This document shows positions 42,117 through 52,239 of a DNA stretch of 64,000 nt, piece after piece. Numbering within the stretch: the stretch's first letter is position 1; each line of letters begins with the position of its first letter. The translations under genes were made by a program, and so were the position numbers. The stretch is taken from contig BFEA01000049.1 in assembly GCA_003427395.1 (NCBI GenBank), positions 2,755,218-2,819,217 on the forward strand, written 5' to 3'. The notes beneath the pieces were generated by a model. The model was not told the DNA's origin. It was given only the letters and a program-made list of their open reading frames with translations, and did no database searches. The stretch is from Chara braunii (Eukaryota; Streptophyta; Charophyceae; Charales; Characeae).

Positions 42117-42848
42117 GTGGTTGAGACACCCTCACCATCTCGAGAGATGGCCCAAGCTACGGACTCCAGCGTCGTCCCGCAAACACGTTCAGACCCATCG
42201 AGCCTCTGTTCGATGAATGTGTTTGAGTCCTTAGAGGAACTAGAGGTGGAGTGGTCTAGATCAGACCCGCTAGGTTCTTGGACGGCTTTAGTCAAAGCCC
42301 CTAAGGGTGAGATGTTCGTCAGCGAGGTTGTCATTGGCGGCCGCAAGGCCGGAGCCTATTATGACACTTGCTCGACTAGGAACTTTATCAGTCGCGCGTG
42401 CGTTGAGAGGCTGCGTTTACAGGGTCGAGTGCAGCGCCTGAGTCGACCTGTGGAGTCGACCTGTGCCAACAAACAGCACATGGTAGTCAATGACTACCTC
42501 CATAATGTAGAGTGTTGTTTCCCGTACGCGGGAGGGGACTTGAGACATCGTGTCTCGTTCCTAGTAAGTGACGAGCTCCCAATGGATACGTTACTAGGTA
42601 TGTACTACCTCTCTGTAGCACAGCCCCAGTTTGACTGGGACCGAAAAGTGGTCAAACACACTTTGCCAGGTGGAGGGACCGCCAGATTACATAAGTTCAA
42701 AGCTAGTAGTCTGATCGAGTCCTATGGGTGCATGTGTGCGGCCGCGTTCTACAATTATTATAAGCAAAATCAGGAGGCGGGTATGTATTTAGTTTATGTC
42801 TCTGCTGCAGGCGAGCCGATGAAAATGCCGCCGGAGATAGAGGAGTAG
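42117..42848 (+). pseudogene. Element C aspartic protease and linker
   Basis: Retropepsin-like segment: EVVIGGRKAGAYYDTCSTRNFISRACVERLRL. The active-site triad, normally D-S/T-G, reads D-T-C here, so the invariant Gly is replaced by Cys and activity is doubtful. Next come LVSDELPMDTLLGMYYLSVAQPQFDW, typical of the flap-to-C-terminal part, and a linker to RT. The frame stops at a TAG (42846-42848) but reads on in the same phase (FKYPDLFEEPTEVVER) into the RT. Confidence 0.85.
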
Positions 42849-42959
42849 TTTAAGTACCCTGATCTATTTGAAGAGCCGACAGAGGTTGTTGAGAGGGAGG
42901 TCGTCCACGCGATAGAGATTATCCCAGGGTCTAGTATTCTGAAGGGTAGGATCTATCGG

Positions 42960-43598
42960 ATGTCTCCAGGCGAGCTTGATGAGCTTCGCCGCCAACTCAA
43001 GGAACTCGTAGAGAAGGGTTGGATCCGACCGAGTGTCTCTCCTTATGGGTCTCCAGTTCTATTCGTACCTAAGAAGAAGGAGGGTACTCTTAGGATGTGC
43101 ATTGACTATAGGGGCCTCAATGCCATCACTGTAAAGAATAGAGATCCCCTACCACGCATCGATGATCTGTTAGATAGAGTGCAAGGGTGTCGATACTTCA
43201 GCAAGATAGATCTGAAGTCCGGGTACCATCAGATTGCAATCCGGCCCGAGGATCAACACAAAACCGCCTTTCAGACTAGGTACGGTCTATACGAGTTTGT
43301 GGTGATGCCTTTCGGCCTTTGCAATGCTCCTGGCACCTTTCAGCACGCTATGAATCGGATATTCCATGACTACTTGGATAAGTTTGTCATCGTGTACCTC
43401 GATGACATACTTATTTTTAGTAAGACTGTCGAGGAGCATGTTGCACATCTGGACAAGGTCCTCAGTCTCCTGCGACAGCACAAGTTCAAGATCAACCATG
43501 AGAAGTGTGAGTTTGGCCGCACCCGTGTCTTGTACTTGGGTCATGAGGTCTTCGCGGAAGGGTTGAAGCCCAATAACACGAATTTCCAGTATTCGTGA
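42960..43598 (+). pseudogene. Element C reverse transcriptase
   Basis: 212 residues covering the RT palm and fingers: MSPGELDELRRQLKELVEKGWIRPS, LFVPKKKEGTLRMCIDYRGLNAIT, FSKIDLKSGYHQI, MPFGLCNAPGTFQ, and catalytic YLDD (residues 146-149). The frame breaks after [13 protein letters not shown]; the continuation [20 protein letters not shown] lies in another frame at about 43592. Apart from this shift all polymerase motifs are intact. Confidence 0.92.
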
Positions 43599-43617
43599 TT
43601 GGCCACGTCCTCAGTCT

Positions 43618-44682
43618 GTGACTGAGATGAGATCTTTCTTAGGAATGACAGGTTACTATAGGACTTTCGTTAAGAACTATAGCATAGTGGCCGCTCCTTT
43701 GACTGATCTGACCCGCCTTGACACCTCATGGGAGTGGACAAATAAGTGTGAGGCTGCTTTCAGACATCTGAAGCATGCGTTGACGCACTACGAGGTCTTG
43801 AAACTTCCTGATCCTGACAAGCCGTTCATAGTCACCACGGATGCCAGCCAATATGGCATTGGCGCCGTGCTCGCGCAGCAGGAGGGGCCAAAGTTGAGGC
43901 CTGTAGAGTACATGTCCAAGAAAATGCCNTCTCAGAAGTTGGCTANGTCCACCTATGAGAAGGAACTCTATGCGGTTTACAAGGCTCTGACCCATTGGAG
44001 ACACTATCTCCTTGGGAGATTCTTCATACTCAGGACTGATCATCAGACCCTGAGATGGATGAGAACCCAGCCTGTACTTTCTGACGCCCTCAAGCGTTGG
44101 ATCGAAGTCATTGAACAGTATGACTTTGACCCTCAGTATCTGAAAGGGGAGTACAACAAGGTTGCGGATGCCTTGTCGCGTAAACCTGATTTCTCAGGTG
44201 CGCTGATTACTGAGTTTAATCCGACGGACCATGTTACTCAGTCCTTGGTGGAAGCCTATCGCGAGGACCAGTTTATGTCCGAGATCATACGCAGACTCCA
44301 GGCAAAGGACAAGAAGACCTCTGCCGAGTTTGAGTTGGTCAATGGCTTGCTGTTCCTTGAGAAGGACGGGGATAAACGATTGTGTGTCCCAAGTAGCGAG
44401 TCTTTGCGTAGTTTGTTTTTAGGTGAGTGCCATGATGCCACCGGCCATTTTGGGTACAAGAAGACCGCAGCCAATCTGCTGCAGCGGTTCTGGTGGCCCA
44501 CGATGATGCGAGACGCCCAGCTGTATGTGGAGATTTGTCAGGTCTTTGACAAGCCCCGTACTCAGGCTCCTCTTGGGCTCCTGAAGCCCCTTTCGATTCC
44601 GGAACGGCCTGGTGAGAGTCTGTCCATGGACTTCATGGATACTCTGATCACCAGCAAGAGTGGGATGCGACATCGTGGATAG
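43618..44682 (+). pseudogene. Element C RNase H and integrase N-terminus
   Basis: 354 residues: RT connection ([18 protein letters not shown]), RNase H ([54 protein letters not shown]), and the integrase zinc region (HDATGHFGYKKTAANLLQRFWWP). In the zinc region the C-x2-C end reads EICQVFDKPR, so the second Cys is lost. Two N (43929, 43947) give unknown residues. It ends with MDFMDTLITSKSGMR before another frameshift. Confidence 0.9.
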
Positions 44683-45172
44683 ATTTAGCAAGTATGCTAG
44701 GTTAGTGGCAATGCCGGAAACAACCAGAACGGAGTATGTGATCAGAATGTTTAAAGAGAACAGGGTCAGGGACTTTGGTTTACCCAAGTCTATTATTAGT
44801 GACAGGGATGTCCGGTTCACCAGCGAGTTGTGGAAGGCCGCTGCTGCAGAGCAGGGAACTCAGTTGTAGATGACTTTTGGAAATCACCCAGAGGCCAGCG
44901 GTCAGGCTGAGCAACTGAACCGCGCTGTACAACACCTGTCGAGGCATTACATCAAGCCCAACCAGGTGGACTGGGATGAGAAGCTTGCTCTCATCGCCAG
45001 CTTGTACAACAACGCTGTACACAGCGCCACCGGGGTGAGCCCAAACAGCTTACTGCTAACATTCAAGCCTAGACTGCCCCTAGACTTTCTTCTTCCTGAG
45101 AATCAAACCACTGCTGCACCAGGTACCTTGAATTTGCTTACCACTATGAACAGAAGATGCAGCAGGCTGTAG
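44660..45172 (+). pseudogene. Element C integrase catalytic core
   Basis: Two pieces in one phase separated by a TAG at 44867-44869: VDRFSKYARLVAMP, SIISDRDVRFTSELW, then FGNHPEASGQAEQLNRAVQHLSRHY and YNNAVHSATGVSPN. These are the D, D and E regions of the DDE core; the last motif corresponds to the usual HPQTDGQTE. It would insert element cDNA into the chromosome. A frameshift near 45157 leads to the C-terminal part. Confidence 0.88.
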
Positions 45173-45735
45173 AACAGATCCAGAAGGCGCAGGCTGCAAT
45201 GATAGAGTCTGAAAATAGGCACCGCCGGCCTTCTACATTTCAGGTTGGGGATAGGGTCTGGCTTAAGTCGTCAGAACTGGGACAGGAGCACGGGATCTCC
45301 CGCAAACTCATGCCCCAGTACTTTGGACCCTGGGAAGTCTTGGATATCGTTGGGACAGATCCTGATGATCCATCTTATGTTATCCGGATCCCTGGTCATC
45401 TCCGTACTTACCCTGTCTTTCACGCCTCCAAGCTGGCACCTTTCAAAGATACTGATCAGTTTCCATCTTGTCGCTCAATGCTGCCCCCAACCATGGATGG
45501 AGAGGTGGACATCGATGATATTGTGGATCACAGAGAGCTGCCGGTATCAAGACCAGCAGGCAGGGGACGTCCTCGGAAACCGAAGCTGCAGTATCGCGTT
45601 CGGTTCCGGCATCACACTGATCCAAAGGAGGACCGCTGGTTCACCAGGGAAGAGCTCATGCAGACCGCTCCTCAAGTTGTAACCCAATACGAGAGATCTC
45701 TGCAGAAGGGAAAGCGCTCTATGATCGAGGATTGA
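45157..45735 (+). pseudogene. Element C integrase C-terminus: GPY/F module, chromodomain-like tail, AT-hook
   Basis: 192 residues. First the AQAAMIESENRHRRPSTFQVGDRVWLKSSEL and MPQYFGPWEVLD GPY/F module, then PSYVIRIPGHLRTYPVFHASKLAPF. Next is a chromodomain-like segment: VDIDDIVDHRELP at ~113-125, then after an insert QYRVRFRHHTDPKEDRWFTREEL..APQVVTQYE. The insert, SRPAGRGRPRKPK (~127-139), contains the AT-hook core GRGRPRKP. A chromodomain would bind modified histone tails and an AT-hook the minor groove of AT-rich DNA. The frame is intact and ends at a TGA at 45733, 21 bases before the polypurine region. Confidence 0.88.
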
Positions 45736-45752
45736 GCTTCTCAGAGGACTGT

Positions 45753-45772
45753 TGAAGCTAAGGGGGAGGGAA
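45753..45772 (+). other. Polypurine tract of element C
   Basis: GAAGCTAAGGGGGAGGGAA lies immediately before the TG of the 3' LTR; it is the plus-strand primer site. Confidence 0.85.
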
Positions 45773-46694
45773 TGCGAGGCCAGTGCCTCTATGAGCCCCA
45801 TAAGGCCCCAATTTGCAGCCCGTCGGCTACCCTAAGTGAAGGCAGGCTCGACGAGGCCCTCAGGGCCCTTTTCTGGCCACCACGCAACTCAGGGAAATTC
45901 AGGCAGTTGCGCAGCGCCAGTTGGTTGAGTGAACCCAGGCCCTGGGCCGCCTGTGTGAATGTATGTGAAGCAGGCCCTGGGCTGGATACGGGTACTGGGC
46001 CAAACACAGGCCGAAGGCAGTTGGGCACATGCAACCACTTCAGGCCCAAGGCCTGCTCTCGTCGTGCTGGGCCTCAGGCTACCGGGGCCTACTGGAAGCT
46101 TCCTGGGATTGGATGCAGGCAGGCCACTTTGATATAGGAAAGGGCCTGCCTCCTCATTCGGCATTCGGGTGCTGGCTGCATGCTGCGCAAGCGCTGCTGC
46201 TGCGCTATTTGCTGGCTGGCGCCTACGCTCTCACGGGCAAGCAGGGAAGGAGCACGCAGCCATAGCCGAGCTGCGCTGCTGTAAGCTGGGTGAGGCGCAG
46301 AGTGGTCCTTGGTTGCTAGTGGCATCTGTGAGTTGGGGAACGAGGTTGTGAGTGTAGCGCGAGACATACCTGGTGCTGGAAGCGTGCGACATTGGTCGCC
46401 ATATGCTCGTACTTCGGGAATGCTGTTGACGTCATCTTTCGGCTTCGTAGTATAGGCTAGATAGGATCTGCCACATGTAGACTGGGCGCCGAGCGCCAGA
46501 TAGGATATCAACTCTGGTTCTTCGTTGATGATGATGGGATTATTTCAGGATTGTCAATTATGAACTCTTGGTGTGTTCTTATTTGGTGAATCTCGTGATG
46601 CAACTCTGCTGTTGGTTCGAGGTCACGACTATCTGGACTCATATGTATGATGCTGTTTGATTGCTGAAGTTCGCTATTGCTCATCTTCCTTGCA
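45773..46694 (+). mobile_element. Element C 3' LTR (922 bp)
   Basis: From TGCGAGGCC to CTTCCTTGCA, an imperfect terminal inverted repeat. It is rich in AGGCCC/GGGCCT words. A TATA-like GATATA (46131-46136) precedes the GCCTGCCTCCTCATTCGGCA block (46145-46164) also found in family B. The end is identical to the 5' remnant at 38784-38830. Confidence 0.9.
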
Positions 46695-46840
46695 GGTACA
46701 ACTCCGGGAGTTTTTTTGGGATAGGAGTCCTTAAGGACTTATGCTTGGGAAAGAAAGTAGCTTTCAGTGTTAAAACAAGGTCCCACTGGCGCTACGCTTA
46801 TACTTTAGACAACATGAATGTGGTTGTAAGATTTAAAAGG

Positions 46841-48024
46841 GCCTTTACCCAATTCAGACCCTGCCTGACGAATGCAGCATATTGGGGTCACTCGCCCAAG
46901 CCCAACTCGTGAAAAGCAGATCAAGAGACATGTTCTCTTGGTCAAAAGTCACATCCTAACTAAAGTAAAAGACAATGTCAAAGGTCACAGTTGTGCCCCT
47001 GGACGAACAGATGCAGTATTCAATTGTGGGAGTCACATCTGTTCATCCAGGGGGTGTGCCGGTTATGTTTGTTCATGCAAGAGATGTGTCTGTTTGTGCA
47101 AGAAGTGTGTCTGTTCGTACAGTATGTGTGCCTGTTCAAAAGGAGTCATGCAGTATGTGTGTCTGTTCGAGCAGTAGGTGTGCCTTTTCAAAAGAAGTCA
47201 AAGAGATTAAGTCCCAGTCAAGATTCAAGTCAAAAGGAGAGTCTAGATACAGACTGAAAGTCCGAAATTAAGGCCTGAAGGCCGCAGCAGCAATGACCCC
47301 TGAGGATAAGGGTCTGGGACACACTCCACAGAGGCTGGGACTGGGAAAGGACCCAAGACAGACTGAATTCAGACCTCGCAAGGGGAGGCCAGCACTATAA
47401 AGAACGAGGCAGCCTCCCCACAGGGCAGATTCTCCATTGGCATTGATGCGTGGAAGTGCTGAGGCACTTGTGCGCTGTAGTGCAGGGAGAGGCGCTGGCT
47501 GAAGGAGAGCTGCGCCAGAAAGGAAGGGAAGCTGGGCGCTGGCTGCAGGGAAGCCATAGCTGCGCCAGCCTGTGCTAGTAATAGCAGTAGAAGGGATTAG
47601 TAGTAGGGTTTCAGTGAGTAGCATTCAGAGTAGATTCTCGTAGACAGGGAGTGTGCATGCATGGTGAGACAAGGGAACCAGGACAAAGATCTTGAGAGAG
47701 AGGAAGGAGAGAGAGAAGACAGGTTTGACGTTGGATATGGCGGATACTTACCTGCTGGCGCCATACTTGTGATCTGGGGCAGACGCTGGCTGAGCCAGGC
47801 CCTGTGTGTATGATTGAACGAGGGAGAGACTTGTATTCTGTGGGCGCTGAAATCTTGAGTACGAGATACTCTTGTATAATGTGATTTTTGATAATATAAG
47901 CTGCGCTATCTGGTTCTCATCTCATCTCGACTTGGCTTTGTGTGAAGCTACTCAATCTGTGTGATGACATTTGTGCATGTGAAATGATACACTCCAGCAA
48001 GTGTGAACAGTCAGGTTCCTTGCA
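46841..48024 (+). mobile_element. Family D-like LTR, solo or orphan
   Basis: It starts near AAAGGGCCTTTACCCAATTC, resembling the start of family B, has CACTATAAAGAACG (TATA at 47396) and a CAGCCTCCCC segment, and ends GGTTCCTTGCA at 48024. No primer-binding site follows, so it is a solo or a truncated 3' LTR. The region 47060-47180 has repeated TGTGTCTGTTC words. I call it D-like only by position; its link with the fragment at 37-38.8 kb is untested. Confidence 0.55.
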
Positions 48025-48347
48025 GATTGGCCAGGTGAGTGCTTACTTCTATCAAATGTAGCATCAGTGGGGCATGCCCCTTGATCATTCTAACAGGAAT
48101 GAGATGCCAATTTGTTGCAGGTCTCATTCCCAGATGACCCTACCATCAAAGAGGCATTGCTTGCCCGACAGCCTTTTCGCTTCCGGAGGTAAGCAGAGCT
48201 TTGTGATGTTTGATCCGATGATCTTTCCTTCACATTCCCCTCCTTCCCAAGTCCAACATTCGTGTCAGCAAGAGAGAGAAAGAGAGAGGGGCATCGGGAG
48301 GGAGGGAGAGACAGTGAGAGAAACAGGGAAGGAGAGAGGTGGGGGGG

Positions 48348-48348
<1 letters not shown>

Positions 48349-48415
<67 letters not shown>
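48349..48415 (+). repeat. (GA)n followed by a ~36-base G run
   Basis: About 15 GA units (48350-48379) run directly into an uninterrupted G tract (48380-48415). It is an exceptional G-quadruplex candidate and an obvious sequencing hazard. Confidence 0.95.
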
Positions 48416-48416
<1 letters not shown>

Positions 48417-49301
48417 GAGGGGGTAGCAAACACTAGCTGTATGAACTTCACACTTGTGATTATGGCATATAGATTTGTAGTATCCCGTTTGATTGGCCTG
48501 GATAAGTACCTGATCAGTACCCTTACTATGGTGCATTGAGCGCTTACTGCTCTTTCAATGTCCCTTTCCACCTTGAATGGTTTGTCCGTTCCATTCGGTG
48601 CTATGATTTGTTATGTCTTTGATTGGAAGTTTCCTTGGGTGAAACTAACTGTCTCATTGTTCTTGGACTGATTATGTGCCTGACCCTTTGGTTATTCTTT
48701 GAAGTGCCTTGGTCCTTTGGCGGCGGTCACTGCACCTGCAATCAGACTCACTTTCATTCACACTTCACATGCATACAAACAGGTTGCGCAGCAAACTGGC
48801 GACAAGCGCCCACTTCAAACTCAGAGATATGGAAACCCGGAACACAGTTCAGATACAATTTCACTTCAGATGGCTCTGGCGCATCAGCGCCTGTACAACT
48901 CTCTGTTCGTCACTCGCTCAACACCGCTGTTCACACACAGGATCACCCTGGATATCTCACACACATCACACTCTGTACACTCACACACACCCGCACACTT
49001 CTACAGCTATGGCGGCTATGGCCGCTGCTACTCTATCGTTATGGCTAAGCTTCCTTCTCGCCCACTTCGTCTTCAGGCTCACTGCAGACCACCTCGCACA
49101 AGTCGCTGTGGCAGCGCTTCCGCATGACTGGACTGGGACTGACTGGACCGGTACCGCTGACTGCATGGGTTTGCACTGCCAACTCAATGCAGTCGCACTG
49201 CCGACGTAACGCAGCTGGGCTCGCCACTTGCCCACTTGCCTCTGACTGACACGTGAGGCAACTTCGAAAGGCCACTTCCGGACCTTCCGGAAGTCTGTGG
49301 A
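48416..49301. other. Gene-free stretch
   Basis: No recognisable coding or RNA gene. From 48720 to 49230 the plus strand is rich in CACTTCACA-type words giving parallel open frames. A perfect 7-bp inverted repeat CTTCCGG/CCGGAAG lies near 49275-49293. Confidence 0.5.
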
Positions 49302-49432
49302 CTTGGCCTTTCAAGTACTGTAGCAGCTACGACCTTGACCTTTCAGGAGTGTAGCAGCTACGACGTTGACCTTTCAGGATTGTAGCAGCTACAACCTTGA
49401 CCTTTCAGGATTCCTACAGCTACAACCTCTAC
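49302..49432 (+). repeat. 31-bp tandem repeat, four copies
   Basis: Units of the form TTGACCTTTCAGGANTGTAGCAGCTACNAC, repeated four times with substitutions and the last unit altered (CCTACAGCTAC). Confidence 0.85.
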
Positions 49433-49559
49433 AGGGCTGTGACTCCTACTTGACAGATCTACAGATTGAACCCCTACCACTACACATTCCTACGATGGAC
49501 AACAACAACTGTCAAAACACAGGTCACGGGTTCAAATACTCGGGGTCGACACAGATACT

Positions 49560-49640
49560 GTACTCAGGTAAGGTGAGAACCAGGGATCGAGCCCTGGGAT
49601 CTGCATTCGCTACTGCTAACAGGTGAAAACCGTTTCACAC
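49560..49640 (-). other. tRNA T-arm-like sequence
   Basis: The minus strand reads CCCAGGGCTCGATCCCTGG, a perfect T-arm with a B-box-like core, preceded by TTAGCAGTAGCGA resembling an A box at too short a distance. No anticodon arm is present. Probably a SINE head or tRNA relic. Confidence 0.35.
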
Positions 49641-50636
49641 TCTTCTGCGCAGTGAGTAAAGTTACCTCCACACCCAAGGTTTGCCAAACGCAGGTGCGGC
49701 ATGTCCGGAGTACTCCTACTCACTCACCCCTGCAGGTTGTCCTTCTTGACATAAACCTTGTACGCAACAGTTTCTTGTGATGGTCGGAAACCTCCTCACC
49801 AACAGAATAGCCAATCCTTCTGCGCCCCGCGTCTGGGGTAGTGGGCCTGAGCACACTCACAGGTGGAGGCGTTCTGTATATAAACCCAAGCCATCACTTG
49901 GAAAACTCTGTGGCAAGTGCCACTTGCCGGCAACTTCCCCGTGCTGAGCCAACGGCTCCCAACCCTGGACCATGTGTCTTTTTGGCCGTGTCTTACTAAA
50001 CATGCCCTCTTGCAGAGATCCCAGTGTATCTCGTGAATTTTGAATTGTTCACCTATGATGTCCAAAATACAAGTTGTGAATCAGGAAAGGGATACGAAAG
50101 GGGATTCCTTTGCCCATGGCATGGCACAGGGAAGGTGCAGAAATTTTGAATCGTTCACTGGTCTCGTCTTGGTGACTTTGCTGCTGGTCGTCCTAGATCT
50201 TCAGCGGTCAGGTAGGCGATGCATGTTGTAGAAAGGTAGGCTCAACCCACCGAAGGCAAAGCGTGCAAAGTAACTACACAGGCATGAGCGCTGGGCGCTC
50301 GTTAAACAACCTGTCGACAGTGTCTAGCCCTTAGAATCGTATGACCAGCATGTGCTGGACCACGTTAGCACAAGCATTGACCAGTGTGAGTGTTGAGGGA
50401 AAGTGTGTTGACCCTGTCCAACCACGTTGTCCTATTTGCAACCTTAAGGAGGACTGTGCCGCCTGTCCTTAAATTGGTTGTTGGCCGCTCGCCATATCCC
50501 AATAGTGAAGTGTCAAGCATCGACAAGCCGTGTAAAGGCTACGATTTAAGGGTGAAGTCAACGAGTTTTAGGTTTAGAATTGTAAGTGTATACGTGGTGA
50601 GGGTAGAGATACGTTCTTACCTTTGTTTGGACTGCC
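49641..50636. other. Gene-free stretch
   Basis: No supported gene or element boundary seen. Confidence 0.45.
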
Positions 50637-51224
50637 GTGTTCCCAACAGCTATGAACGACTACTGGGCGTTTGCATGCATTGGCCTCTCAATTCTTCTCC
50701 GGTCCTTACTCCGTTTCGTATTCCCATTAGAATTCTCGCTCATGAGCCGTGCGAATGTGAAGATACTGTGGGATAACACAGTGTATGAGCCAGAGGACCC
50801 CCAATATGAGGAACTTAAACAGCCAGTGCATGAGAAGAAACAGAAGGAAGCAGAGGAGAGGGAAAAGAAAAAGAAAGAAAAAGGAGGGGGGAAACGGAGG
50901 AGAAGAGGGAATGAAGGAAAGAAAGGAGGACTGACAAACGTGAAGGAAGAGCTGGGGAGAGAAGAAGGTGAGGGAAAAGCGGTTGAGCGGGAAGAGGCAA
51001 GCGGGGAGCAAGATGAGAAACCACTGCCTGGAGGAGGGAGGGAGGCAAAGGAGGAGGACATAAAACAGATGGAAGGCAGACTAAAGATGGAGTTCTGCCA
51101 AAACACAATAAAGCATATGATAGAAACAGAATTGGTAGCACACTGGAGGAAAACCCCAAAACAAACAAGCAAAGCACCTGACAAAAAAAGCAGAAATAAC
51201 ACAAAAATTCATAATCCAAACTAG
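50637..51224 (+). CDS. Unidentified Lys/Glu-rich open frame
   Basis: A 195-codon frame with a hydrophobic start (AFACIGLSILLRSLLRFVFPLEF, residues ~8-32, possibly a membrane segment), then a long charged region (EKKQKEAEEREKKKKEKGGGKRRRRGNEGKKGG) and an end IKHMIETELVAHWRKTPKQ. The last piece loosely resembles LINE ORF2 tails here (IEAEILCHWRKV in LINE-2), which is weak evidence for a plus-strand LINE 3' end. The initiation codon is TTG in the sequence (CCGTG TTCCC context), so the true start is uncertain. Low complexity could alone produce such a frame. Confidence 0.3.
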   Translation: MFPTAMNDYWAFACIGLSILLRSLLRFVFPLEFSLMSRANVKILWDNTVYEPEDPQYEELKQPVHEKKQKEAEEREKKKKEKGGGKRRRRGNEGKKGGLTNVKEELGREEGEGKAVEREEASGEQDEKPLPGGGREAKEEDIKQMEGRLKMEFCQNTIKHMIETELVAHWRKTPKQTSKAPDKKSRNNTKIHNPN

Positions 51225-51239
51225 GATCGGGCCACCTAG

Positions 51240-51790
51240 GAACAATAAAAAACGATACCCTTAACCTAAAGAGCTGGTTAATCCTCCCCTCCACAAACAA
51301 TAGCAACAACCGCAACATACACACAGCAATCCAAATCCTACCACATACCACCCCACACCAAACAACCATCATCCACCCAACACACCCCCCACATTGAACA
51401 CCACAAACCGCTCTCACGAGACACATCCACTTCCACACAACACAACCCTTCACACTACCACCAGCGCAGAACGCGTTCTCACCTCAACCCCCACCAACAC
51501 TCCATCCCCCATCACAGTCAAACTTACCCACGGATTCCAACCCCCTCATAACACATCACACCGTCTAACCCAACAACTCTCCACTCACAGTCCCCACTCC
51601 ATCTCTCGCACAACCTCTCTTCCCCGAAAAATAAAAAGGAACAGACAGCCCTACATGCCCTCCAGCACCCCCCACTCCTCCACCTTCCATCCCACCGAAG
51701 AATTCTACCACCCCCACTTGGCTATCCCCCACCCACTAAGCTCCCCACTACACCTAATATCCTTCCGCCGACACTATACCACCCCTCATA
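51240..51790. other. Strongly strand-asymmetric C/A-rich stretch
   Basis: The plus strand is made largely of C and A with very few G (ACACCC, CCACC and CCAAC words) for about 550 bases, ending just before the U6 copy. Open frames through it are composition artefacts. Confidence 0.7.
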
Positions 51791-51856
51791 AATAGATAAG
51801 GGAAGAGGGTTTACGGTTTAGCGCTTTGAGGGAAAAGGAATCTGTCAAAATTAGAA

Positions 51857-51874
51857 GTCCTTCGGGACATCCGT

Positions 51875-51906
<32 letters not shown>

Positions 51907-51958
51907 GGCCCCTGCCCAAGGATGACACGCATAAATCGAGAAATGGTCCAAATGTTTT
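51857..51958 (+). ncRNA. U6: U6 spliceosomal RNA gene copy, probably a retropseudogene
   Basis: Full-length U6: 5' hairpin GTCCTTCGGGAC, then ACAGAGA (51890-51896), the AGC triad (51902-51904), GATGACACGC and AAATCGAGAAATGGTCCAAA in the right order and spacing. Against the plant sequence I know there are a few changes, including CCCAAGG for CGCAAGG, GCATAAATC for GCACAAATC and a shortened 5' stem. The 3' end reads AATGTTTTGA, leaving only four T, followed by an A-rich tail. I see no upstream element or TATA at the usual -25 to -30; the nearest is CATAAATAG about 65 bases upstream. The A-rich tail and missing promoter favour a reverse-transcribed copy. U6 forms the catalytic core of the spliceosome. 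Confidence 0.88.
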
Positions 51959-51990
51959 GAAAAAAAGAAAAAAAAAGAAAAAAAAAAGAA
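51959..51990 (+). repeat. A-rich tail after the U6 copy
   Basis: AAAAAAAGAAAAAAAAAG and further A-runs begin directly after the U6 end, as expected of a retroposed transcript. Confidence 0.75.
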
Positions 51991-52239
51991 GAAGTCTGAT
52001 ACACAGTCTAACGCTAAAGAGCACTTCAGTGCTTAGAAAGGTAAGTCTAGGGTAATAGTCAATAGCACAGAGGAAGGCTCAACTAGCTCCACCAGCAATC
52101 CACACAGATCTGACAGCCATACAGCTGAGAGGAAAAGCTAGAGTCAGCCCTTATAGGCAAGCCTTCAGTAACTGCAAGACAGGCCCATAAGTCCGAGAGG
52201 CCCTCCAAGTCCAAGAGTACGTCAAACAGGCTAACTTAG

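Larger units (their letters stand above)
38784..46694 (+). mobile_element. Element C: Ty3/gypsy retrotransposon of chromovirus type
   Basis: The most complete element: residual 5' LTR, primer-binding site, 1.25-kb leader, gag (40102-41977), protease (42117-42848), RT (42960-43598), RNase H and integrase (43618-45172), integrase end with chromodomain-like tail (45157-45735), polypurine tract and full 3' LTR (45773-46694). Domain order is gag-PR-RT-RH-IN. At least three frameshifts and two in-frame stops, plus the lost 5' LTR promoter, make it inactive. Confidence 0.92.

Noticed and set aside
42846-42848. Programmed stop-codon readthrough between protease and RT of element C
   Set aside because: The TAG is in frame with RT, but the context (GAG TAG TTT) matches no known readthrough signal and the element has other random stops and shifts.
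43598-43618. A second programmed frameshift inside element C pol
   Set aside because: No slippery heptamer at the site, and it falls in the middle of the RT connection domain, so a random indel is more likely.
50660-51453. Long minus-strand Ser/Phe/Pro-rich frames
   Set aside because: Antisense shadow of the purine-rich plus strand and the C/A-rich tract.
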